Assembly (NCBI RefSeq): GCF_004916975.1
Contig: NZ_STGQ01000003.1
Coordinates: forward strand, 372,001-436,000
Source of the DNA: Paenibacillus dokdonensis
Lineage (GTDB): Bacteria > Bacillota > Bacilli > Paenibacillales > Paenibacillaceae
Length of the DNA: 64,000 nucleotides
Direction of reading: 5' to 3'
In this document: piece by piece, positions 17,189 to 24,708 of the stretch
Layout of the letters: each line of letters starts with the position of its first letter
How positions within the stretch are numbered: position 1 is the first letter of the stretch
Position numbers and translations under genes: made by a program
The notes under the pieces: generated by a model
What the model saw: only the letters and a program-made list of their open reading frames with translations
The model's database searches: none
What the model was told of the DNA's origin: nothing

Positions 17189-17217
17189 ATCTTAGCATAA
17201 AAGATTCATTTCCACAA
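17189..17217 (-). promoter_or_regulatory. Sigma-A promoter of the hflX leader
   Basis: Minus strand TTGTGG (17217-17212), 17-nt spacer, TAAGAT (17194-17189). It would start transcription near 17182, about 30 nt before the uORF. Confidence 0.6.
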
Positions 17218-17241
17218 TTCCGAAAGTTTATGTTTGAAATC

Positions 17242-17269
17242 AAAGCCGCAGCCCTTCGGCTGCGGCTTT
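17242..17269 (-). terminator. Terminator-like hairpin after the diguanylate cyclase gene
   Basis: AAAGCCGCAGCC / GGCTGCGGCTTT, a 12-bp perfect stem with a 4-nt loop (17242-17269), 23 nt past the stop at 17292. The U tract is short on both strands. Confidence 0.7.
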
Positions 17270-17291
17270 CTAGTTATCGCTTAAAATCGCT

Positions 17292-18866
17292 CTATACATC
17301 TATTTTACTAATCGTTGTGCGGTTCCGGCCATCCTTCTTGGATTGATATAATGCATCATCCGCCTTCTTGACCAGATGCTTCGCGGAGCGTCCTTGCACA
17401 GGAAATGCGGAAATGCCCGCTGACAGCGTAATCGAGGCGCCCGTAGGGCTTTTGGTCATGGCCAGCTGTTCACGCAGCTTATCCGCCAAATCCTTGGCTC
17501 TGCCAAGGCCGCAGTGTTTGACCAGGATGCCGAATTCTTCGCCGCCATATCGGAAGCACACATCATCTTCAGAGAATATCAACTGCATGATCCGGGCGAC
17601 ATAACGCAATACATCATCGCCTACAATATGGCCGTAAGTGTCGTTCACAAGCTTGAAATGATCGATATCAACCAGAATCAGAGCAAATGGTATATTGTTT
17701 TCCATCCATCCAGCCATCATGCCATCAAAGGCTCTGCGGTTGGCAAGGCCGGTCAGCTCGTCAATTTTCACCTCATTGCGCAGATGCGTCAAATCCTGGT
17801 TCATGCTCTGCAGGGCGATCTTTACGCTTTGTGAGAGCAATCTTACTTCATAATAGTAGGAACGGATGTCAGGTATGTTCTCAGCCGGGACGGGTCGGAG
17901 CGTTGCCTCATCCGAAAACTGGGCTAACGTATGGAGCGGTTTCGCAATCCGGCTCGCAATCCACCAGCCAAGCAGCAAGATCAGGAGCAGGAAGGGCAGC
18001 GACACGAGCAGCATTCTTTTGACAAGATTATAGAGAGGCTTATCAATCACCTCTGCCGGTGTCTGGGAAATAATTCCCCACGAGCTGCTCTGCTCATAGG
18101 CGTATCCTGCAAGAAAGTGATTTCCTTCGGAATTCGTCACTCTCTGCGATCCACTCTGGCCCTGAATAACCTTCCGGACCACTTCATTATGAACGACAGA
18201 TTGTCCGATCCGCTTCTTTTCCGGATGAAAAATCAGGTCACCGTTCTTTTCCACCACATAAACATAAGAGCCATCGCCGAAAAAATGCTCCTTCAGCATG
18301 TTGCTCAGCACGTTCTTTTCTTCCAGATAGATCGTTCCGCCCACAAATCCTTTGTAATCACCGTTTTTATCAATAATCGGAGCGGAAACCAGTATGATTA
18401 AGCGCCCTGTGGTTGCACGATAAGGCTCCGAAATAAAAGGCTTTTTCGTATTCACAGCCATTCTGCTCTGCTCAGAGGTCAGCGTGTCGCCGATGGAGAT
18501 TCCGATGGTGCGCGGACTAAGAGCGCGAATAATCCGGTTGTTATCAGCAACCACGATGGAATTAAAGTACTGGGTATTTTCCTGAAACAGATCATCGAAT
18601 AATTGAACATCAATGACTTGCTCGCGTTCAGAAATTTTGGCAATCGCACGGATGTTTTCCTGCATCGTAATCAAGAGCTCATTCGTATTGGAAGCCAGTT
18701 TTTTTGCATATGATTCATTCTTGTTCAAGTAATTATTTATCAAGGATGACCGGTTAACCTGCACTGCAGAGGTAATACTCGTCAGCATCGTCAGCAAGAT
18801 CGCCGTGATGATGAGCAGACTGATGGTAAACCGGAGAGTCAGACCCTTTTTTATAAAATATTTCAA
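17292..18866 (-). CDS. Membrane diguanylate cyclase with extracellular dCache sensor and GGDEF domain
   Basis: 524 residues. First membrane helix about 10-32, then an extracellular dCache-type sensor to about 275, a second helix about 282-302 (LLVSLPFLLLILLLGWWIAS), a HAMP-like/coiled region, and a C-terminal GGDEF domain (about 360-520) with RYGGEEFGILVKHC as active site. The GGEEF motif is intact, so synthesis of c-di-GMP from GTP is expected. I see no RxxD inhibitory I-site just upstream, so product inhibition may be absent. There is no EAL domain. The TTG start follows GGCGGGA. It is a monocistronic gene whose ligand is unknown. Confidence 0.88.
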   Translation of the reverse strand: MKYFIKKGLTLRFTISLLIITAILLTMLTSITSAVQVNRSSLINNYLNKNESYAKKLASNTNELLITMQENIRAIAKISEREQVIDVQLFDDLFQENTQYFNSIVVADNNRIIRALSPRTIGISIGDTLTSEQSRMAVNTKKPFISEPYRATTGRLIILVSAPIIDKNGDYKGFVGGTIYLEEKNVLSNMLKEHFFGDGSYVYVVEKNGDLIFHPEKKRIGQSVVHNEVVRKVIQGQSGSQRVTNSEGNHFLAGYAYEQSSSWGIISQTPAEVIDKPLYNLVKRMLLVSLPFLLLILLLGWWIASRIAKPLHTLAQFSDEATLRPVPAENIPDIRSYYYEVRLLSQSVKIALQSMNQDLTHLRNEVKIDELTGLANRRAFDGMMAGWMENNIPFALILVDIDHFKLVNDTYGHIVGDDVLRYVARIMQLIFSEDDVCFRYGGEEFGILVKHCGLGRAKDLADKLREQLAMTKSPTGASITLSAGISAFPVQGRSAKHLVKKADDALYQSKKDGRNRTTISKIDV

Positions 18867-19049
18867 AATTGCATCCCGCCTGCGTAAAAAATATGGAAGA
18901 TGATGTCATTGTGTGTCATCTCCCCATTATACATCAGAGGTGAGGACACGAATATATCTTAAAATAAAAATTCCATTACATTCATCAAAATATTTAATGG
19001 CATAAAGGGCTGTCTTTTTAACCCAATTCATACGATGAAGATTTGCAGC

Positions 19050-19844
19050 TTAGTTTATGTTAAAAAAGGCTTTGGTCGTGCGCACCGTTTGGCTAGCAAC
19101 TTCCTCCAGCTCCCGCCCCATACAGGAAGCAATGACTTTTACGATATGCGCTAGGAAAGCAGGCTCGTTCCGGCCATCCTTCGGCTTCGGCCGCAAGTCT
19201 CTAGGGGTGAGGTAAGGAGCGTCGGTTTCGATCATGAGACGGTCCAGCGGAATATCCTTAACGAGCTCACGCAAATGCTGTCCGCGCCGTTCATCACAAA
19301 TCCAGCCGGTGATCCCGATGTGAAAGCCCATTTCAAGGTAAGCATGAAGCTCGTCAGCGGTCCCTGTAAAACAGTGAACAACCGATTTAGCCACCATGGA
19401 CGGATGCTCTTGCATGATTGCGGCAAAATCAGAATGCGCTTCCCGCTCATGTAAGAATAGCGGCAGCCCCAGTTCTTCCGCAAGCACAACCTGCTCCCGG
19501 AACCAACGGCGCTGCACGTCCCGCGGCGAAAAATCCCGGTTATAATCCAAACCGCATTCGCCAATCGCCACCACCTGCGGCAGAGCGGCCAGCTCACGTA
19601 ACCTGTCCAGGGTATGCTCGGTACATTCCTTCACATCATGCGGATGCACACCCGCTGTAGCATACAGCTTGCCGGGATAAAATCCGGCGAGTAGCGCAGC
19701 TTCTTCACTGCCTCCAACACTGGTTCCGGTAATGATGAGCGGGGTTACTCCTTCCCCTTCCGCCCGGGCGATGACCTCTTCCCGATCCTTATGAAACGAA
19801 CGATTGGTTAAATTAACACCGATATCTATAATTTGAGGATGCAT
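19050..19844 (-). CDS. tatD: TatD family metal-dependent deoxyribonuclease
   Basis: 264 residues, the normal TatD length. Metal-binding and active-site motifs of the amidohydrolase-like barrel are visible: IDIGVNLTNRSF, GVHPHDVKE, GECGLDYNRDFS, FLHEREAHSDF, VVHCFTG and ETDAPYLTPRD. TatD proteins are 3'-5' exonucleases acting on single-stranded or damaged DNA. It is transcribed alone; the ATG follows AAAGGGGC. A terminator-like hairpin lies only about 35 nt upstream of its start (19878-19906), which may attenuate it. Confidence 0.92.
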   Translation of the reverse strand: MHPQIIDIGVNLTNRSFHKDREEVIARAEGEGVTPLIITGTSVGGSEEAALLAGFYPGKLYATAGVHPHDVKECTEHTLDRLRELAALPQVVAIGECGLDYNRDFSPRDVQRRWFREQVVLAEELGLPLFLHEREAHSDFAAIMQEHPSMVAKSVVHCFTGTADELHAYLEMGFHIGITGWICDERRGQHLRELVKDIPLDRLMIETDAPYLTPRDLRPKPKDGRNEPAFLAHIVKVIASCMGRELEEVASQTVRTTKAFFNIN

Positions 19845-19877
19845 GCAGATCTGCCCCTTTCCTGAAATGTTCCCAGT

Positions 19878-19906
19878 AAAAAACCGCAGCCTCTCGGCAT
19901 GCGGTC
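19878..19906 (-). terminator. Terminator-like hairpin just upstream of tatD
   Basis: On the minus strand ACCGCATGCC-GAGA-GGCTGCGGT (one bulged base) followed by six Ts. No complete minus-strand gene lies between it and the divergent radical SAM gene, so it either ends a short leader RNA or attenuates tatD. Confidence 0.65.
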
Positions 19907-20001
19907 ATCAAATGACTCTAAGGATACAGGATAACATAAAGGAAAGGATCTCTACAAACAGATTTCTTCTATAGAAATCCATTCCTTCATCTTCCAGGAC
20001 A

Positions 20002-20052
20002 TTTTCATATGCTATAAAGTATAGTATACTACAAAAACAGGAACACTTGTTC
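20002..20052 (+). promoter_or_regulatory. Promoter with LexA (SOS) operator
   Basis: TTTTCA (20002-20007), 17 nt, TATACT (20025-20030), then GAACACTTGTTC at 20041-20052. The last is a perfect GAAC-N4-GTTC palindrome, matching the Gram-positive LexA box CGAAC-N4-GTTCG core. It overlaps the expected transcription start and lies just before the ribosome binding site of the radical SAM gene. Confidence 0.75.
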
Positions 20053-20067
20053 TGAATAAGGAGGTGT

Positions 20068-20985
20068 GTGCTCTGGTCCATAAACCCATACCGCGGCTGT
20101 GCCCATGGCTGCAGCTTTTGTTATGCCAGAGCCTTTCAAGCATTCATTGGCCGGGAAGCAGATGATGAGTTTCAAAACCGCATTATGCTGAAGACCAACG
20201 CGGCCGAGGCGCTGGAATCCCAGCTTTCACGCATGGCCAAGCGTTTTGACTATGATATTGGCCAGTTGCGGGATCATATTGGTCTGGTGACCCTGGGGAC
20301 TGCCACGGATCCTTACCAGCCAATTGAGATCAAATCGAAGATTACCCGCAGCTGCCTGGAGGTTCTTGCGAAATACCGTATCCGCACCACGATCACGACA
20401 CGTTCGCCACTGATTCTACGAGATCTGGATCTCCTCACCCAAATGGATATCACCTCGGTCAACATCAGCTTGAATACACTGGAGCCTGCGATCATCCGCA
20501 TGATGGAGCCGGGAGCCCCGTTACCCTATAAAAGACTTCAAGCGATGCAAAAGCTGTCGGACAGCGGTGTGCGCACCGGGCTGTTTATCGCCCCAATCCT
20601 GCCATTCCTGACGGATTCCAGGGAAAGCTTGAGGGAACTTATGACTGCCGCCAAAGAACATCGCGCCAGCTTTACCATGACGTCGCTTCTGCGCCTGACG
20701 CCTGATGTGAAAGCATGGTTTCTGCATTCTTTGGGACAGCATCATCCGCAGCTTGTGCCGAAGTACAAGAGCTTATTTCGCGGTGCTTATCCCGATAACG
20801 GCTATGCAGATCGTGTCAAAGCACTTGCACGGGAAATAAAGCATGAGCTCCGATTAAGCGGCGAGGTGCCAGAGAACAGTATTGGCGGCTGCAAGTCAGG
20901 AGCCATTGACGATGCCCTAACCTCCTTCAAACCTTCGATGACGCTTCTCACCCCCGAGGTGGAGCAGCTCAGCTTTCCATTTTAG
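20068..20985 (+). CDS. Radical SAM protein of the spore photoproduct lyase family (Rv2578c-like), SOS-controlled
   Basis: 305 residues. The radical SAM cluster motif is CAHGCSFCYAR within NPYRGCAHGCSFC, beginning only about 10 residues from the start. TLGTATDPYQPIE and LRLTPDVKAWFL are typical of this SplB-related family of unknown substrate. The GTG start is only 3 nt after AAGGAGG, and an in-frame stop lies just upstream. Relatives usually have about 20-40 more residues before the Cys motif, so the N-terminus is short or the annotated start reflects a lesion. A LexA box directly upstream suggests a DNA-damage role. A DNA-lesion repair function is inferred. Confidence 0.85.
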   Translation: MLWSINPYRGCAHGCSFCYARAFQAFIGREADDEFQNRIMLKTNAAEALESQLSRMAKRFDYDIGQLRDHIGLVTLGTATDPYQPIEIKSKITRSCLEVLAKYRIRTTITTRSPLILRDLDLLTQMDITSVNISLNTLEPAIIRMMEPGAPLPYKRLQAMQKLSDSGVRTGLFIAPILPFLTDSRESLRELMTAAKEHRASFTMTSLLRLTPDVKAWFLHSLGQHHPQLVPKYKSLFRGAYPDNGYADRVKALAREIKHELRLSGEVPENSIGGCKSGAIDDALTSFKPSMTLLTPEVEQLSFPF

Positions 20986-20993
20986 TCAGACAC

Positions 20994-21025
20994 AAAAAGG
21001 GCCCAACCAAGTTAGGGCCCTTTTT
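20994..21025. terminator. Bidirectional terminator
   Basis: AAAAAGGGCCC / GGGCCCTTTTT around a 10-nt loop. It serves the radical SAM gene (+) and the converging PQQ-propeller gene (-). Confidence 0.88.
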
Positions 21026-21052
21026 CATGCGTATTATAACCAACTGCCTGCC

Positions 21053-23302
21053 TTACTGCACCGAGTCCAGCAGCTTTTCTAGCTCTGTTTGATGATATCT
21101 GGCCAGTCCGCCATTCGAGGAGCCAATATAAATGTCCCCGGCGCTCACATTGAGCAGTCCTTCAATCCCTTTCCGATAACGCGCCTCACTAAATGCAACC
21201 TGGTTGTCATGCAATCTCCCCAAAACCTTGCCATCCTCCTTACGAAGTACCAGCAGATCAGAACCATAACCCAGCAGCAAATATTTAGAAAGCAGGGCAT
21301 AATGGCTTTTAACCATGTCATCTAATGTGTATGAGGTAGACGATTGCGTGGTGGTTACAGGCATTTGCCAGAGTACATCTCCCTTTTCGCGATCAATTGC
21401 TGCCGGCAGTCCGCCTAGTACCACATACAGCCGGCTTGAATCCAATACGCCGTTTACCGCTTTGCCGGGCAGAGTCCACAGCGCGCGCTTTTCGAAAATA
21501 TCATATAGAACCGTTTCCTCAATTTGGGAGCCATCATAGTCCGATAGTCCGCCTGACCGCTGTACCAATATATACCGCTGTTCATTGGTGGTTTCAAACC
21601 GTTCCTGCCGGTTCCACGGATATTCAGCCAGCAACTGGCCACTTTCCATATTGAGCAGCATCCACTTGTCTCCGACGAGGAACCAGCGGCTGGATTGCTG
21701 AGGCTGCAGCGGCAGTTGGATATTACCGAAGCTGTAATAAGGATGCGTCTGCGGATCCTGGTTGATATCTCCGTGTCCTGTCACACTCCATATCCGGTTT
21801 CCATCCTTCGGATTCAGTGCCAGCAGCTCCAAGCCCTCCCGAAGCAGAATATAAGGATCTTCTGACTCCGTACTAAGTATCTCTTGATTTTCATGCAAGG
21901 TCTTGGTCCATAGCTGTTTTCCCGTTGCACGGTCAAGCACAGTCAGGAGCCCCGGGGCATTCTCTGAGTCAGGCATCTGGTGTAAAATGATGATGTCTTT
22001 GGCGGCGTATATTTGGCTTTGACGCTCCTTTGGCAGCTGCTTCTCCCATAACACCTGCCCATCCTTCAAGCTTAATTCCCGGAGATGCTGCTCATATATT
22101 TTTTTCACAGGATCATATGCGGTATATACCGCCGCCGTATTGCGAGAATGATCCAGTGAAGCGCTGTACATCCCAAAGCCTGCATTCACCTGCCACAGCT
22201 TACGGCCCGAGGCCCCGTCGACTGCATAGATCGATGCGTCATGATGCATCCCGCTGAATCCCCCGTCATCCCCGTTCATCAGCAGGACTTGGTCGGTGGC
22301 TCCGATCAGGTAGGCGTAGTTTAGATTCCCTTGATTCCGCCATACGGGCTTGCTGCTTAACGTCATTACGGCAGGCATCGATCTGAAATCATAGGTAAAC
22401 CCGTAATCTTTTCCGGCATATGCATCCAGCTTCAGCTCCTGCCCAGCCGGAAGAATCCACTTCCATGCCTCGAGCTTGCCTTCCTTGGAGAAGCTCACCG
22501 CAAATTGGGCATTCGGATGCTCATAACGCCAAGTTGTTCCAATACGCATCGGCTCACCCAGCTCCGCCAGATTGGCCGAGTGCTCCGTTACATCCGGGTT
22601 GCCGAGAAGCTTTTTGACTTTTACATCATTATCACCCTTTTGCAGCAGGAGCTCTGTCACATTCCTCGCCAGATCATCCCCTATGGCGGACCCTTGACTC
22701 AGGATTCCCGCTGGAATGACATCCTTGGATACAACGCTTTTCATATTTACCCAGAGCAGTATGGGCCTATACACCGTGAACTCCCCACGCCATTCCTGAG
22801 GGCTGACCATGACTCCCACCCAATCTTTCCACTTGGCAAGGGCGATCAGCTTCCTGTCTTGTGATGATGCTGCCCATTTCAATTGGCTTCCCGGCGCTAG
22901 AAAAAGCTTGGCATTCAGACTTAAAGTAATAACGGCAGGCTGTGTTTCCGTAATGCTCTTGGCGGCAGCCGTGGTGTACCAGCGTGGAATCCAGCGGTTA
23001 CCGTCGCTATCCGAAACAGCAAGCGCCATGTCTCCCTCTACCAATTTCACTTTTACTGTTTCGCCCGCATATCCGTAATCCGCTGCCTTCAGATATGACC
23101 ATGCGGTGCCAGTCGTCAAATATTTTTCAAAATACGGCGCTTTATACTGAAACACAAGCTTGTTTGTGGACTGCATCGACTTGGATACCGTAGCCTGTGA
23201 GGATTGAGCCACTACGGCAGTACCTAGAGGAGACAGCAGTATAGCGCAGGCCATCGTCAGGGTTGCTGCACTCGCCACACGCATCAGCGGGTTCAATCGC
23301 AC
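21053..23302 (-). CDS. Secreted PQQ-like beta-propeller protein
   Basis: About 749 residues. A signal peptide (SAATLTMACAILLSPLGTAVVA) is followed by an N-terminal region with Cu-amine-oxidase-N-like flavour, then PQQ-like WD repeats from about residue 330: YAVDGASGRKLWQVN, LSLKDGQVLWEKQL, LDRATGKQLWTKTL, LNPKDGNRIWSVTG and AIDREKGDVLWQMP. These propellers usually act as extracellular scaffolds or binding proteins; I see no dehydrogenase catalytic residues. The frame is open to 23440 beside the IS element, but the best start is a GTG near 23302 after AAAGGTGGG. The IS3 element inserted about 110 nt upstream of this start. Confidence 0.75.
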   Translation of the reverse strand: MRLNPLMRVASAATLTMACAILLSPLGTAVVAQSSQATVSKSMQSTNKLVFQYKAPYFEKYLTTGTAWSYLKAADYGYAGETVKVKLVEGDMALAVSDSDGNRWIPRWYTTAAAKSITETQPAVITLSLNAKLFLAPGSQLKWAASSQDRKLIALAKWKDWVGVMVSPQEWRGEFTVYRPILLWVNMKSVVSKDVIPAGILSQGSAIGDDLARNVTELLLQKGDNDVKVKKLLGNPDVTEHSANLAELGEPMRIGTTWRYEHPNAQFAVSFSKEGKLEAWKWILPAGQELKLDAYAGKDYGFTYDFRSMPAVMTLSSKPVWRNQGNLNYAYLIGATDQVLLMNGDDGGFSGMHHDASIYAVDGASGRKLWQVNAGFGMYSASLDHSRNTAAVYTAYDPVKKIYEQHLRELSLKDGQVLWEKQLPKERQSQIYAAKDIIILHQMPDSENAPGLLTVLDRATGKQLWTKTLHENQEILSTESEDPYILLREGLELLALNPKDGNRIWSVTGHGDINQDPQTHPYYSFGNIQLPLQPQQSSRWFLVGDKWMLLNMESGQLLAEYPWNRQERFETTNEQRYILVQRSGGLSDYDGSQIEETVLYDIFEKRALWTLPGKAVNGVLDSSRLYVVLGGLPAAIDREKGDVLWQMPVTTTQSSTSYTLDDMVKSHYALLSKYLLLGYGSDLLVLRKEDGKVLGRLHDNQVAFSEARYRKGIEGLLNVSAGDIYIGSSNGGLARYHQTELEKLLDSVQ

Positions 23303-23451
23303 TTGGAGCCCACCTTTCCCGGATTCATATTCAATTTTTTTACATTTAAGTATATTGACGGATTTGATAAGTAAATGTTCCGATTCTTTTCTAAAAAAAA
23401 GGCCCTCATCGCTATGGTCAAGACCCCATTTAGTGGACATTGAAAAAACAC

Positions 23452-24336
23452 CTAGGCTGCAAACTGGCGCCGGTACTGTACCGGCGTCAGTTTGTTTAAT
23501 TTACGCTGCGGTCGCCTTTGGTTGTAAAATTGTATGTACTTCTCAATTCTCCTTTGTGCCTCTGCCAGATTTCGGATATCATAGGGATAGAGCCCTTCCG
23601 TTTTGAGATGCGAGAAGAAGCTCTCCATGGAGGCGTTGTCTAGGCAATTGCCCCGGCGAGACATGCTGATTTGGGCGCTAACCTTTGGCAGCATGTCGTG
23701 GTAAGCATGAGACGTGTACTGGAACCCTTGGTCGCTGTGAACGACCAATCCGGACACGTCTTTTCGCTTAGCAAATGCTTTAGCGAACGTCTGAAGTACC
23801 AGTTCATTATCGTTACGTTCGCTAAGTTGGTAGGCCACAATCTCGTTATTGAATAGGTCTTTCACTGCCGAAAGATACAGCCAGCGCTCGCCTATCCGGT
23901 ATTGAGTCACATCCGTCACCCATTTCTGGTTTGGTTTTTCGGCTGTGAAATTTCGCTTAAGCAGATTATCAGCCACGCGCTCGGCAGCCTGGTATGTCAT
24001 ATTAAATCGACGTTTCCGGCGAATGCTGGCTTGAAGACCAAGCTTTTGCATTAGGCGCAGTACTTTCTTGTGATTCATCCATACACCTTCATCCTGCCAC
24101 AAGAAAAGTTGGATCTGACGGTAGCCATACTTTCCTTCGTAGCGTTGATACACGGTGCGAAGGAGTCGTTTAGCCTCGGCATCTCGGTCATTCTTCTTCC
24201 TCTTCAAATACGCGTAATAGCCACTTCTAGAGACGCCAAGGAGCTTGCAGTGTTCGGCTACTTGGCCGACATTCGCTGCTTGTTCGATAAGCTTGAAGCG
24301 CTGTTCTTTCCCTCCTGCATCCAGATTTCCAAACAC
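23452..24336 (-). CDS. IS3-family transposase OrfB (integrase core)
   Basis: A 294-codon frame holding the HTH_21-like region and rve integrase core. DDE residues are visible: D in WVTDVTQY, D in VVHSDQGFQYTS, and E in NASMESFFSHLKTE, with the K/R-rich QRRPQRKLNKLTPVQY tail. It is normally made as an OrfAB fusion by -1 frameshifting at 24336-24342: the -1 frame continues as VFGNLDAGGKEQRFK, matching the OrfB N-terminus. It catalyses strand transfer of the element. Confidence 0.93.
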   Translation of the reverse strand: MFGNLDAGGKEQRFKLIEQAANVGQVAEHCKLLGVSRSGYYAYLKRKKNDRDAEAKRLLRTVYQRYEGKYGYRQIQLFLWQDEGVWMNHKKVLRLMQKLGLQASIRRKRRFNMTYQAAERVADNLLKRNFTAEKPNQKWVTDVTQYRIGERWLYLSAVKDLFNNEIVAYQLSERNDNELVLQTFAKAFAKRKDVSGLVVHSDQGFQYTSHAYHDMLPKVSAQISMSRRGNCLDNASMESFFSHLKTEGLYPYDIRNLAEAQRRIEKYIQFYNQRRPQRKLNKLTPVQYRRQFAA

Positions 24337-24602
24337 TTTTTTAGCATCGTATTCTCCCGTTTCAACTGCTGAACATATCGCTCTTGATCTAAATATTCCT
24401 TCCGCCTTCCTCGTTGATCCAGTAAACCAAACTCACCCTTTTCACGGTATTTTCGCATCCAACGCTTCATCCGACTCTGGTCTTGGATTCCCAAATGATC
24501 GTTGATTTGCCGATACGTCCATTTTTCCTCTACGTGCAAACGGATTGCCTCCATCTTGAGTTCCTCAGAGTACGTCTTAAACTTTTGACCTTTTATAGCC
24601 AT
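24258..24602 (-). CDS. IS3-family transposase OrfA (helix-turn-helix)
   Basis: 114 residues. The N-terminal HTH_Tnp/HTH_28-like domain (YSEELKMEAIRLHVEEKWTY ... MKRWMRKYREKG) binds the terminal repeats, and a leucine-zipper-like tail (YVQQLKRENTMLKKCLEIW) mediates multimerisation. The sequence CTA-AAA-AAG at the LKK codons is the -1 slippery heptamer A_AAA_AAG. OrfA alone is usually regulatory; OrfAB is the transposase. Confidence 0.92.
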   Translation of the reverse strand: MAIKGQKFKTYSEELKMEAIRLHVEEKWTYRQINDHLGIQDQSRMKRWMRKYREKGEFGLLDQRGRRKEYLDQERYVQQLKRENTMLKKCLEIWMQEGKNSASSLSNKQRMSAK

Positions 24603-24708
24603 AAAAAATACACCCCCTAGAATTCATCGGTTAAACCAAGGGGTTTTTCCAATGTCTATTCTAAGGGGTGCACTTCACTATGGATGAGAGCCTTTTTAAA
24701 CTTTAGTT

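Larger units (their letters stand above)
23415..24677 (-). mobile_element. IS3-family insertion sequence, complete
   Basis: 1263 bp with imperfect terminal inverted repeats: TGGTCAAGACCCC...GGACATTG at the left and TGAAGTGCACCCC...AGACATTG at the right (18 of the first 28 positions match). It is flanked by a 3-bp direct repeat CTA (23412-23414 and 24678-24680). It carries orfA and orfB in overlapping frames with an A_AAA_AAG slippery site. Both frames and the catalytic residues are intact, so it looks recently active. Confidence 0.93.
23393..24697 (-). terminator. Terminator split by an IS3-family insertion
   Basis: Left remnant AAAAAAAAGGCCCTCATCGCTA (ends 23414) and right remnant TGGATGAGAGCCTTTTT (from 24681) rejoin to GGC-C-CTCATC-GCTATG-GATGAG-A-GCC flanked by A and T runs. 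This is a bidirectional terminator whose loop was the insertion target. It would have ended the histidine kinase transcript. Confidence 0.75.

Noticed and set aside
16799..17200. A 133-codon plus-strand ORF opposite the hflX leader
   Set aside because: No ribosome binding site, odd composition, and it is fully explained by the antisense of the structured hflX leader.
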